A stretch of 64,000 nucleotides of DNA from JAUILH01 sp964230215 (GTDB lineage Bacteria > Bacteroidota > Bacteroidia > Flavobacteriales_D > JAUILH01), in NCBI GenBank assembly GCA_964230215.1, contig CAXRGQ010000014.1, forward strand, positions 186,001-250,000. Direction: 5' to 3'. Position numbers and translations under genes: made by a program. The number at the start of each line of letters is the position of its first letter. The stretch's first letter is position 1. The notes beneath the pieces are model-generated. The model was not told the origin of the DNA. It saw only the letters and a list, made by a program, of their open reading frames with translations, and searched no databases. Below, one piece after another: positions 52,229-60,385 of the stretch.

Positions 52229-53182
52229 TTACTGCCTAATCACCAACTTTCCAGTATCCACTTTTTTCCCATTCACATCAAAGCGCCACATGTAGATGCC
52301 AGAGCTAAGTTGCGGCAAATGAACATCACGTTCAAGCTTACCAGTTAAGTTAGCAGATTTATAAACCAATCTACCTGAACTATCCCATAGACTAAACTGT
52401 CCATTTTGTTCTTCCATCACACCAAAATTGATAGTAAACTGTCCAGTATTTGGATTGGGATATACGTTAATAAAGTTGGTGTTGGCTGTTGTGTCTGGTG
52501 GTAGCGTGCATTTTGTTACTGAAACGTCATCTATATAAACGACATGACCATCATTATTGTTCCCAGTCCAAATAACTTCAGAAAATTGCCAAAATCCACC
52601 AATAGTTATATACTTTTCACCTCCTTTAGCCTGATAGAATCCACTTATTTCACTCCATTTAGAAGTGTCTGAATAAATAACACCCTCCATTCTAATTTGT
52701 GCAGGTGCATTTATAAATGAGCCAGTCGTTTGAAAAGTTGAATCCTTTGACAAATAAGCACCGATTCCATCAGTAAACAAATCGGTAGAAGGAACTGCCA
52801 AAGGAGAAACAAAAAAAGAGATACAATAACCCGAATCCTTTGCCAAACTGTCCGATAATTTAACCGCAATATACTCGTGAAAAACTGCTCCCCCATCAAT
52901 AATCGAAATCATTATATAGCAGCTGTCAGTGCGAGGAGGTTGGAACCCGCCAATATTGTGCGGCGTGCTATAAGAGGGGTCAAGAGAACAAGAAGACAAC
53001 AAATCTGGAGACCCAAAAGCATTGGGATTGTACCAATATTTAGTAAAATGAATTTGATTTGGTCCTGTCACACAACTATCTAGTTCTTCAAAACTCGGAT
53101 TCGGAACTAAATTCTGGGCAAAAAAATGTCTGGGGTACGCGACCCCAGACAAGATTAATAGTATGTATTTCAGTGTAAACAA
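52229..53182 (-). CDS. T9SS type A cargo protein, NLVPNPSFE family (copy A)
   Basis: A 317-residue secreted protein. After the signal region comes AQNLVPNPSFEELDSC, then a jelly-roll-like beta domain with NIGGFQPPRTDSCYIM and ending VVYIDDVSVTKC, and a type A sorting domain in the last 80 residues (NVYPNPNTGQFTINFG, SGIYMWRFDVNGKKVDTGK). No ATG exists before the signal: the frame begins at TTG (53182), directly after an in-frame TAG. Codons of the signal peptide (SGVAYPRHFFA) are made by a 10-bp palindrome at 53127-53151. It is a diverged tandem duplicate of the next gene. The ligand is unknown. Confidence 0.78.
   Translation of the reverse strand: MFTLKYILLILSGVAYPRHFFAQNLVPNPSFEELDSCVTGPNQIHFTKYWYNPNAFGSPDLLSSCSLDPSYSTPHNIGGFQPPRTDSCYIMISIIDGGAVFHEYIAVKLSDSLAKDSGYCISFFVSPLAVPSTDLFTDGIGAYLSKDSTFQTTGSFINAPAQIRMEGVIYSDTSKWSEISGFYQAKGGEKYITIGGFWQFSEVIWTGNNNDGHVVYIDDVSVTKCTLPPDTTANTNFINVYPNPNTGQFTINFGVMEEQNGQFSLWDSSGRLVYKSANLTGKLERDVHLPQLSSGIYMWRFDVNGKKVDTGKLVIRQ
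53127..53151. repeat. Palindrome inside signal-peptide coding region (copy A)
   Basis: TGTCTGGGGT (53127-53136), five-base loop ACGCG, ACCCCAGACA (53142-53151): a perfect 10-bp stem. It lies in frame in the signal peptide of the T9SS cargo gene and recurs, with one arm change, at 54172-54196. Confidence 0.85.
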
Positions 53183-53185
53183 TGG

Positions 53186-53269
53186 CTATTTGTTTATCAC
53201 TAATCTTTCGGTTTTTAATGTCAATCCATTTGACACAATCTTAACTATGTACAAGCCCGTATGGAGGTT
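53186..53269 (-). pseudogene. Relic of the C-terminal end of the beta-helix T9SS gene
   Basis: Between the two NLVPNPSFE genes an 84-base stretch encodes 27 residues and a TAG. It matches the last 27 residues of the protein at 54231-56264 (ending ERLVINK) at 24 of 27 positions. It shows that the unit containing this gene end plus a downstream cargo gene was duplicated in tandem. It is not translated in its own right. Confidence 0.8.
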
Positions 53270-54227
53270 ATTGCGCAATAATTAATTTTCCCGTTGCTTC
53301 CTTGTTGCCATCCACATCAAAACGCCACAGATAAAGCCCTGCACTTACTTGGGGCAAGTGGATTTCGTCTTCAAACTTTCCAGTTAGTTGAGTAGATCGG
53401 TAAACCAGTCTGCCTGCATCATCCCATAAACTAAATTGCCCTCTTTTGTTTTCAACGACACGATAGCTTATTGTAAACTCTCCAGAATTGGGATTAGGAA
53501 AGACATTCAGAAAATTTATGTTTGAGCTGGTGTCAAGAGGTAAACTACATTTTGTTACAGAAACATCATCAATTAGTAAATAGGCTGCTTCATTTTGTTC
53601 GATTAACCAATTAATTTCACTATCCTGCCAAAAACAACCCAATGTTATAAACTGTTCTCCTCCAGTTGCCACGTAGTACCCAGATACTTCAACCCAATTC
53701 GCTGTATCTGTTATGATATTTCCTGTTTCGTTTCTGATCTGTGCAGGCAGTTGAAAAAAAGTGTTGGCGGTTTGATACAGAGAATCAACGGATAAGTATA
53801 TTCCTATGCCATCATGAGCATTTTTGATACTAGGGTCTTCGGCTGCATTTACATAGAAACGAACACAGTAAAGGCTATCTTTTTTTAAGGTATCTGTAAG
53901 ACGAACAGAAGCGTATTCTCTGTTGAACTGGCTTCCCCAAACGCCTACGATTAGTCCAATATAACTGGAATCTGTTCTTGGTTGTTGAAATCCTGTTGAG
54001 TTATATGGTACATCTGTTTCCGTTGAAAATGAACATGAAGAATATAAATCAGGACTTGTGAAAGCATTTGGGTTAAACCAATTTTTTAGGTTGTAAAGTT
54101 GTCCGTCATCTGATGGGCAACTGTCAAGCACTTCAAAACTCGGATTCGGAACCAAGTTCTGGGCAAAAAAATGTCTGGGGTACGTGATCCCAGACAAGAT
54201 TAATAGTATGTATTTCAGTTTAAACAG
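53268..54227 (-). CDS. T9SS type A cargo protein, NLVPNPSFE family (copy B)
   Basis: A 319-residue paralogue of copy A with the same layout: signal region with SGITYPRHFFAQ, NLVPNPSFEVLDSC, beta domain with STGFQQPRTDSSYIG and YLLIDDVSVTKC, and a type A sorting domain (NVFPNPNSGEFTISY, LYLWRFDVDGNKEATGK). The stop at 53268-53270 borders the relic of the upstream gene end. By alignment with copy A the start is CTG at 54227, three bases after the stop of the beta-helix gene; the first TTG is at 54197 but would remove the signal. Coupled translation from the upstream gene is likely. Confidence 0.75.
   Translation of the reverse strand: MFKLKYILLILSGITYPRHFFAQNLVPNPSFEVLDSCPSDDGQLYNLKNWFNPNAFTSPDLYSSCSFSTETDVPYNSTGFQQPRTDSSYIGLIVGVWGSQFNREYASVRLTDTLKKDSLYCVRFYVNAAEDPSIKNAHDGIGIYLSVDSLYQTANTFFQLPAQIRNETGNIITDTANWVEVSGYYVATGGEQFITLGCFWQDSEINWLIEQNEAAYLLIDDVSVTKCSLPLDTSSNINFLNVFPNPNSGEFTISYRVVENKRGQFSLWDDAGRLVYRSTQLTGKFEDEIHLPQVSAGLYLWRFDVDGNKEATGKLIIAQ
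54172..54196. repeat. Palindrome inside signal-peptide coding region (copy B)
   Basis: TGTCTGGGGT (54172-54181), loop ACGTG, ATCCCAGACA (54187-54196): the copy A element with one mismatched pair in the stem. It occupies the same position in the coding frame. Confidence 0.8.
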
Positions 54228-54230
54228 TTG

Positions 54231-56264
54231 TTATTTGTTTATCACCAATCTTTCGGTTTTTAAAGTCAATCCGTTTGACATGATCTTAACTACGTATAAG
54301 CCTGTATTGAGGTTACTCAAATCAAACTCATTAATTTGGTAGCCCTTAAGAATTTGTGCACTATACACCTGCTTTCCTGTTACATCAAAAATAAGTAATT
54401 GACTAGCCCGTTCCAATTCAGATTCTATGGTGAAAATACCAGAATTGGGGTTCGGATATAGCGCAATTTCTGCTTGTTTTGTGGTATTAGGTTCTGAGAA
54501 TGTCATAGACCTCATGTTCCCCTGTCCATCACAACCATAGAAAAGCCCCAACATAGCCTGTGCCGAATATACTCCGGGGCCATATTCAGTAGCATCTAAA
54601 CAAGCAATAAACTCTAGGTCAGCCTGTTGTTGCGGTGTGAAGGTGTAGATACTATCTGTAAATGTAACGGCATATATATCCATTACTTGTTTCAAGTAAT
54701 CTTCTTGCATATTGTCTGGAACAATAGACGCATTAATGCTGGCAGCCAGTGCTGTATTATTGGTGTTAAAAGCATCTACCATATCACACAATTTTTCCGT
54801 ATTGCTACCAGAAAACGAATTGTAATACTGTTGATAATCGGCATCATCGCTAGAGCCTAAATTCATCCATGTATTGTCAGTTCTAAACATGGCATACAAT
54901 ACTCTACGATCCCACTCTCTTAGTGCCCCACTATACTGACCATATACTTTGGTGTCATCCTTAATTGGTGCAAATAAAAGGTTTCGTTTGTCTTGCCCAG
55001 GCGCTACATGCCCACCCGGATTGGTGCCAACACCAGCACAATTGGAGGCTGAATTATTGCCCAACTGAACAGGGTTAAAGCCAGAATTATCTAATCCAGT
55101 AGAAGGCTGAGGGTTATAAGTATTCTGTGGTTTATGATGGATATTGGTTGGTGTTGCCATCAATCCATCACTTCTATCAGTTCCCTGATGACTTTGCCAC
55201 TTATTATCCCATGTTAAACCGTTAGGGAAACCGAAAGTACCTACTGGTAAACCCTGTTGGCTAATATCGGCAGAATTAAAGTTCATTCCAGTCCAATTCT
55301 TCCACATTGTATTACATTGTATCGCACTAAAAAGGCACGACCCACTATATTGTATTCCTCGTCCCATACGTTGAAGCAAGTTGTTATACGTTGGTGTAAA
55401 TCGCGAGTTTTCAACTTGAATTCCATATAAATTGTCTTCAATTGCAGATGTAGCATTCCCAATTAGCTTTGTTACTTGGTTAGCAGAGATTGTAGTTCCA
55501 AGACTGTTAACAACACGAATTCCAGTATAAAGTGTCTGTGCGATATCAGAGTTGGATTTCTGAATTCTAATGATGTTACCATTAATATCAGTCAATGGAT
55601 TACTTCCAACAAAAACGCCCAACTCGCAATTTTTTATTCGATTGATTGAAACATTAGAAATATTGTTGTTTCCAAGGTTCAATGGGACTACATTTTGTAT
55701 TGCAATGCCAGTAAGTAGCCCAGCCTGAGATGGGCTGTAATTCCAATTGATATTGTTGTTGTTGATGTTGACTGTAGTGGCACTATTGTCCAAACAATAA
55801 AAGCCAATAAATCCTGAGCTAGACTGGATATCATTACCTACAATATTTATTAATCCGCTAGTGTTTTGTCTAGCTAAGATTCCATTTCGTACGATATTTG
55901 TAAACATGTTTTCTCTCGCATCCAGGTTCATGTTTCTGTCAACGAGTATTCCTATGTCACAGTTGTCAAATAGGTTTTCTTGATTAGGACCTGTGCTGCC
56001 AACGGTTAACCCAAAGGTGTTAATTGCAGCACCGACACCTAGAACACCTATGTTTCTATTGGAGTTTGGGCTAGGTGCCCCAGTTAAGTCTTTAAATTCC
56101 GCGTTATATATAGTTGCATTAGTTTGATTTGCTAGGATACCAACACCTTGTCTAATAAACTCGTTAGTATAATTTGGCTGTGCATCATCACCAATGGTAA
56201 TGAATGGAACCCCCCGCTGCCGCGAGTTTGTAACTCGTGGTATTTTTACCTTATACCTAACCAT
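54231..56264 (-). CDS. Beta-helix repeat T9SS type A protein, probably truncated at its N-terminus
   Basis: A 677-residue protein with a right-handed beta-helix of NosD/PbH1-like repeats (about 30-370: NNISNVSINRIKNCELGVFV, IVGNDIQSSSGFIGFYCLDN-type turns, each with N-rich stacks), a non-repetitive middle part with AMLGLFYGCDGQG, and a type A sorting domain (ALYPNPNSGIFTIES, GLYVVKIMSNGLTLKTERLVIN). It should be secreted, yet the frame starts MVRYKVKIPRV with no signal peptide, and residues 8-18 are encoded by the REP-like palindrome at 56220-56240. The original 5' end has most likely been lost by rearrangement, so this is probably a decaying gene. Confidence 0.65.
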   Translation of the reverse strand: MVRYKVKIPRVTNSRQRGVPFITIGDDAQPNYTNEFIRQGVGILANQTNATIYNAEFKDLTGAPSPNSNRNIGVLGVGAAINTFGLTVGSTGPNQENLFDNCDIGILVDRNMNLDARENMFTNIVRNGILARQNTSGLINIVGNDIQSSSGFIGFYCLDNSATTVNINNNNINWNYSPSQAGLLTGIAIQNVVPLNLGNNNISNVSINRIKNCELGVFVGSNPLTDINGNIIRIQKSNSDIAQTLYTGIRVVNSLGTTISANQVTKLIGNATSAIEDNLYGIQVENSRFTPTYNNLLQRMGRGIQYSGSCLFSAIQCNTMWKNWTGMNFNSADISQQGLPVGTFGFPNGLTWDNKWQSHQGTDRSDGLMATPTNIHHKPQNTYNPQPSTGLDNSGFNPVQLGNNSASNCAGVGTNPGGHVAPGQDKRNLLFAPIKDDTKVYGQYSGALREWDRRVLYAMFRTDNTWMNLGSSDDADYQQYYNSFSGSNTEKLCDMVDAFNTNNTALAASINASIVPDNMQEDYLKQVMDIYAVTFTDSIYTFTPQQQADLEFIACLDATEYGPGVYSAQAMLGLFYGCDGQGNMRSMTFSEPNTTKQAEIALYPNPNSGIFTIESELERASQLLIFDVTGKQVYSAQILKGYQINEFDLSNLNTGLYVVKIMSNGLTLKTERLVINK
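56220..56240. repeat. REP-like palindrome with TGT loop
   Basis: CCGCGAGTT (56220-56228), TGT (56229-56231), AACTCGTGG (56232-56240). It has the same arm length, loop and outer CC..CG / CG..GG bases as the copies at 36437-36457 and 36790-36810 but different inner bases, so it is a sequence-diverged member of one architecture. Confidence 0.7.
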
Positions 56265-56320
56265 GGTACTATTAACAACCTAACACACTAATATACAACA
56301 CAATTTCCAACTCTAAGAAC

Positions 56321-56353
56321 AAAAAAGTCCGCCCCACAAACGGAGACGGACTC
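56321..56353 (-). terminator. Intrinsic terminator after the HtrA gene
   Basis: Read on the minus strand: AGTCCG, 15-base loop, CGGACT followed by TTTTTT. It lies 27 bases after the protease stop and separates it from the truncated beta-helix gene. Confidence 0.75.
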
Positions 56354-56378
56354 AACTTAAATTATTTAGTTATGCTAG

Positions 56379-57848
56379 TTAGAGGTTAAGAGCAAAATAG
56401 TATTTCATTCCATTAGGATAAATCCCCTCTACCAATACGCCTCCTTTTCTGTCCTTTAACATGTCTACCAAGTCTTGCGGCGTTTCCACCTTCTTTGAAT
56501 CAATCTTGGTAATAATAAAACTCTCTCTTATACCAGCTGTTCTGAGTTTACCCGATCCAAGTTGGGTGATTTTAACACCATTTTCCAACTTAAGTGCTTT
56601 CATCTCACGAGCGGTAATCTTCTTAAATGTACCTCCAAGCACACTCATCAATTCAGATTTAGATTTCTCTACCACCTCCGTATTGCCTTCAAGGTTTTTA
56701 AGCGTCAGTTTCATAACCTTCTCTCTGTTATCACGCTTGAGTGTAACCGCCACCTCATCACCAGGTCTAAAGCGGCCAATTTGTTCTTGAAGCTCAGGTA
56801 CATTGTGCACATCTACCGCACCAATTTTGGTAATGATATCACCTTCCTTAACGCCCCCTGTCTCTGCAGCACCTCCAGCAATTACTCTTGCAACGTAAAC
56901 ACCTTGCACATCATTAATGTCTAATTGGTTCGCTAGTTCTTGGTTTAAATCGCGAATGTTAGCTCCAATAAAAGCTCTTTGTACTTGACCAAATTCCATC
57001 AAGTCTTTGGTTACCTTCTTCATGATGTTTACCGGCACTGCAAATGAGTAACCCGAATAAGATCCAGTTCTTGAAGCAATCGCTGTATTTATACCTACTA
57101 ATTCGCCTCTAGCGTTTACCAATGCACCACCCGAGTTACCTGGGTTAACGGCTGCATCCGTCTGGATGAACGATTCTATTGGGAATATCTCCTTATCGGG
57201 ATCGTATTGCAGAATGTTTATGCTTCTTGCTTTCGCGCTAACAATTCCAGCAGTCACGGTACTCGTTAAGTTAAATGGATTACCTACGGCTAAAACCCAT
57301 TCACCTATTTTTACCTCATCACTATCACCTAATTTTACGGTAGGTAAGTTTTTGCTTTCTATTTTTAATAGTGCTAAATCGGTAGCTGGATCGGCTCCAA
57401 TAAGTTTTGCCGTATAGCCGCGTTTATCGTTTAATGTTACTTCAATCTTGTCCGCACCATTAATCACGTGATTGTTGGTTACGATATAACCGTCATCTGT
57501 AATGATAACGCCAGAACCGGACGCTTTTTGTTTACCATAGCCTGGTCCATAGAAGTATTCATAAAACGGGTCTTTGCTGTAATTACTTTCGTAAGTGGTT
57601 GTGATGTGGACAACTCCATGCACCGTTTCTTCTGATGCTAGGGTAAAATCTTTGGCAGATTCTGGTGCGCCATCTAAAATAACTTGTCTTACCGGAACGG
57701 CATTAGGCTCGCTCTGCACCTCTACAATCTTAGTTTCTGTTTTTCCTTCGCCATTGGCTGGCAGCATAAAGTAAGCACCCACCATGGCTATTGCGCCTCC
57801 ACATAGTCCTGCCGCAACTAAACCTATCCATTTTCTATTATCTCTCAT
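56379..57848 (-). CDS. degP: DegP/HtrA-type periplasmic serine protease
   Basis: A 489-residue envelope-stress protease/chaperone. An N-terminal membrane anchor or uncleaved signal (about 7-30) is followed by a trypsin-like domain with the triad His127 (NNHVING), Asp157 (DPATDLALL) and Ser239 (NPGNSGGALV), then two PDZ domains (about 300-385 and 395-485; FIGANIRDLNQ, GGVKEGDIITKIG, ESFIITKIDSKKV). The 30-residue His-Asp spacing equals that of E. coli DegP. It degrades misfolded periplasmic proteins. It is divergent from the lipoprotein-dapF run and stands alone with its own terminator. Confidence 0.95.
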   Translation of the reverse strand: MRDNRKWIGLVAAGLCGGAIAMVGAYFMLPANGEGKTETKIVEVQSEPNAVPVRQVILDGAPESAKDFTLASEETVHGVVHITTTYESNYSKDPFYEYFYGPGYGKQKASGSGVIITDDGYIVTNNHVINGADKIEVTLNDKRGYTAKLIGADPATDLALLKIESKNLPTVKLGDSDEVKIGEWVLAVGNPFNLTSTVTAGIVSAKARSINILQYDPDKEIFPIESFIQTDAAVNPGNSGGALVNARGELVGINTAIASRTGSYSGYSFAVPVNIMKKVTKDLMEFGQVQRAFIGANIRDLNQELANQLDINDVQGVYVARVIAGGAAETGGVKEGDIITKIGAVDVHNVPELQEQIGRFRPGDEVAVTLKRDNREKVMKLTLKNLEGNTEVVEKSKSELMSVLGGTFKKITAREMKALKLENGVKITQLGSGKLRTAGIRESFIITKIDSKKVETPQDLVDMLKDRKGGVLVEGIYPNGMKYYFALNL

Positions 57849-57951
57849 GTGCTTTTATTGTTTGTGTTTGTTTCCTTTTGAATCTTAATAAGTAACGCTT
57901 TCGTGTCAATAATGTTTCTGCTTCCGTGTTAAAATTTGTTAAGGATTATAG

Positions 57952-57959
57952 TACATTTG
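57952..57959 (+). promoter_or_regulatory. Candidate -7 box for the lipoprotein-dapF run
   Basis: TACATTTG matches TAnnTTTG. It is 26 bases before the TTG start at 57985, supporting that start over the ATG at 58027. The only TTTG upstream is at an unusually short 13-base distance. Confidence 0.45.
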
Positions 57960-57984
57960 CTAGGTAAAATAGACTAACAAAGAC

Positions 57985-58611
57985 TTGACTACTAAGGTAT
58001 TAATATTTTTCAATTTTTCGGTGCTTATGGCTGCCGGAATTTTGTCCTGCGGAGAGGATGTTTCTGAGGATGAAAGCGAGATTTCACAAGACGAAACGGC
58101 GCCCGAGAATACGGTGCAAATCAAAGCTACACCCAAAGCGCAATTACCTGCAGTCAAGGATACTGTTTTGGCCGATACGGCGCTTGTTAATGATAAGCTT
58201 GCTGTGGTCACCGTTGGAGATTCGATTGAGGTGGATAGTCTTGAAATAGATTCTCTTAACCTTGATATTGATGAACCTGAAATCCGAGTAGCTAAAGACG
58301 AATTAATTCAGAGCTATAGATTGAAGGCGAAGGTCGAGAAAGGCAAAAAAGATATCGCGGATACACTGGCGCAACATTTAGATATTGATGAGGGCTTTAG
58401 TGAGTACTATCAGCTAGAACTATGGCAGTCTCCATTGGGCTACGAAGGCTATCGCTGTAGCGGTAATCGCATCCTTATTTACGGCATGGATAGTGTCGAG
58501 CGTTTCTCCATCAAAATTCTGGATGAGCAATTGTTATTACTTGCCGATAAGCGTACCTTTGTTATAGATAGAAATGCAGATTTTAGTCCATTAAAACCTT
58601 ATACTAAATGA
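57985..58611 (+). CDS. Hypothetical lipoprotein upstream of dapF
   Basis: A 208-residue protein starting at TTG (57985). The TTG start supplies the basic residue and hydrophobic core of a lipoprotein signal ending GILSC (Cys22); a later ATG at 58027 would leave too short a signal. The mature part opens with an acidic Ser/Glu/Asp/Thr-rich linker and repeated DSLEIDSLNLD stretches, then a compact domain with YYQLELWQSPLGYEGYRC. No family recognised. The stop overlaps the dapF start by four bases (ATGA), making it the first gene of a packed run. Confidence 0.7.
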   Translation: MTTKVLIFFNFSVLMAAGILSCGEDVSEDESEISQDETAPENTVQIKATPKAQLPAVKDTVLADTALVNDKLAVVTVGDSIEVDSLEIDSLNLDIDEPEIRVAKDELIQSYRLKAKVEKGKKDIADTLAQHLDIDEGFSEYYQLELWQSPLGYEGYRCSGNRILIYGMDSVERFSIKILDEQLLLLADKRTFVIDRNADFSPLKPYTK

Positions 58612-59375
58612 CAATCGAGTTTTACAAATACCAGGGTACAGGAAATGATTTTGTAATCATTGATAATCGTCGGTCTTTTTTCAAAAAGGATATAGAGACG
58701 ATCAAATTCTTGTGCGACAGAAAGTTTGGTGTAGGAAGTGACGGTTTGATTTGTATTGAGAAGGATGGGGAGACCGATTTTTATATGGATTTCTACAATC
58801 CAGATGGTTCTCAAAGTTTCTGCGGAAACGGGAGCAGGTGTGCAGTAGCGTTTGCTGTGCATACGGGAATTGTAGGTTCAACTTGCACATTTAGAGCTAT
58901 TGATGGCATCCATCACGCTGAGTTTAATAATGGCATGGTGAGTTTGGGTATGGGAGATGTAGATGCTGTGGAGAAAGGTGATGCCTACATGTTTATCAAT
59001 ACTGGGTCACCACATTATATTCAGGAGTTTGAAAATGTTGATGCCTTGGATATGCTAGCATTCGGAAAAGAAATTCGATATTCAGATAAATACAAAGCAG
59101 AGGGCACGAATGTAAATGCCGTTCAGAAAATTCAAGACGGTATTAAAATGAGAACCTACGAGCGTGGTGTTGAAAACGAGACGTTGTCGTGTGGAACTGG
59201 TGTCACTGCAGCTGCTTTATCCGCTATTGCTAAAGGATGGTATCAAGATCAGCTTAAAGTAGAAACACTGGGTGGTACCTTAGAAGTAAAAGCCGATTAT
59301 AAGCAAGGTAGCTTTAAGAATGTTGTGCTTAGCGGTCCTGCGAAATTTGTGTTCAAAGGAGAGATTGATGTCTAA
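58608..59375 (+). CDS. dapF: Diaminopimelate epimerase
   Basis: Converts LL- to meso-diaminopimelate for lysine and peptidoglycan synthesis without a cofactor. The two catalytic cysteines are Cys72 in SFCGNGSRC and Cys195 in LSCGTGVTAA, acting as base and acid; the N-terminal YQGTGNDFVIIDN (here KYQGTGNDFV) is the family start. At 255 residues it is of normal length. It is coupled to the lipoprotein gene and overlaps the next gene by eight bases (ATGTCTAA). Confidence 0.97.
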   Translation: MTIEFYKYQGTGNDFVIIDNRRSFFKKDIETIKFLCDRKFGVGSDGLICIEKDGETDFYMDFYNPDGSQSFCGNGSRCAVAFAVHTGIVGSTCTFRAIDGIHHAEFNNGMVSLGMGDVDAVEKGDAYMFINTGSPHYIQEFENVDALDMLAFGKEIRYSDKYKAEGTNVNAVQKIQDGIKMRTYERGVENETLSCGTGVTAAALSAIAKGWYQDQLKVETLGGTLEVKADYKQGSFKNVVLSGPAKFVFKGEIDV

Positions 59376-59874
59376 ACTATCCGCCGGACCTATACATGAA
59401 TTGAGTTTGCCAGATCTCCGCTCGGGTGTATGGATAGTATTAATTGATGCGGATAAAATTCCTCCACATTTGATGCTGATTGAGCAAGGTGTGTGTCATT
59501 CGCTTGAATACGACGGTTACAAGACCTATACGCCCTCTGCCTTATTCAAAATATTTACTACAAAAAAGAAAGCGGTGCTTGCGGCGAAAGTGCAGTATGA
59601 TAGTCTAAATGCAGCCTCCTTCTTTTCGTCCTACGAAAACACTTCTGGTTTTACCTGTTTATATCCCATAAAAGATTGTATTCAGAGTAAAGGTTTGGAT
59701 GTTTCGGGTGTTAACTTCATATTCGAACTGCTTCCTCAATTGGATAAGAAAAATGGGATAACCTTATATAAAGGTCTTAACTTGGTCTTAGAAAATGAGC
59801 GATTCACCTATCAAACCTACACACGTGAAGAGATAGATCGCAGAATTGAGAATTTGAAAAAACAAGATGCTTAG
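59368..59874 (+). CDS. Conserved hypothetical protein in the dapF run
   Basis: A 168-residue cytoplasmic protein starting MSKLSAGPIHELSLPD; the ATG lies within the dapF stop region (eight-base overlap). Visible segments are VWIVLIDADKIPPHLMLIEQG, YKTYTPSALFKIFTTKKK and a C-terminal charged helix TREEIDRRIENLKKQ. No family recognised with confidence. The start 48 bases upstream within dapF is less likely. Its overlap with both neighbours indicates obligate cotranscription with dapF and the GNAT gene. Confidence 0.75.
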   Translation: MSKLSAGPIHELSLPDLRSGVWIVLIDADKIPPHLMLIEQGVCHSLEYDGYKTYTPSALFKIFTTKKKAVLAAKVQYDSLNAASFFSSYENTSGFTCLYPIKDCIQSKGLDVSGVNFIFELLPQLDKKNGITLYKGLNLVLENERFTYQTYTREEIDRRIENLKKQDA

Positions 59875-60382
59875 AGGAAATGACATATACCTACGTCCGG
59901 TTGAGCCAGAGGATGCTGAACTTTTGTACCAATGGGAGAATTCACCCGAACTGTGGAAGGTAAGTCAGACGCTTAAGCCTTATTCATTGCACGTCCTCAA
60001 ACAATTTGCTGCATCAACACAAGACATTCACGAGCATAAGCAGATACGATTCATCATCTGTAATAATGATGATAAAGCGATTGGTACAATAGATTTCTTT
60101 GAGTACGATCCAGAGCATGCGCGTGCTGGAATAGGTATCCTAATCGCTGATAAAAGTGAACGCAGAAAAGGCTATGCTCGTCAAGCACTGGAGCTAAGTC
60201 ATCATTACGCATTTGAACATTTATTATTAAATAACTTATTTTGCAATATTCAATCAGACAATGAAGCCAGCTTATCTTTGTTCGAATCTCTAGGATATAT
60301 AGCTATTGGTTGTAAGAAAAATTGGAATAAAACAAGCAAAGGTTGGCAAGATGAGTGGATGTATCAAAAACAGAAAGCATAA
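59867..60382 (+). CDS. GNAT family N-acetyltransferase (RimJ/RimL-like)
   Basis: A 171-residue acetyltransferase of the GNAT fold. It begins IYLRPVEPEDAELLYQWENSP, the RimJ/RimL/SpeG-like start, and has the acetyl-CoA loop ERRKGYARQALEL (about 104-116, R/QxxGxG/A type) and a C-terminal NEASLSLFESLGYIAIG. Substrate unknown; it may modify ribosomal proteins, polyamines or small amines. Overlap of eight bases with the preceding gene. Confidence 0.9.
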   Translation: MLRGNDIYLRPVEPEDAELLYQWENSPELWKVSQTLKPYSLHVLKQFAASTQDIHEHKQIRFIICNNDDKAIGTIDFFEYDPEHARAGIGILIADKSERRKGYARQALELSHHYAFEHLLLNNLFCNIQSDNEASLSLFESLGYIAIGCKKNWNKTSKGWQDEWMYQKQKA

Positions 60383-60385
60383 GGA

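Noticed and set aside
59320..59367. Earlier ATG for the gene after dapF
   Set aside because: It would overlap dapF by 56 bases; the ATG at 59368 gives the typical eight-base overlap.
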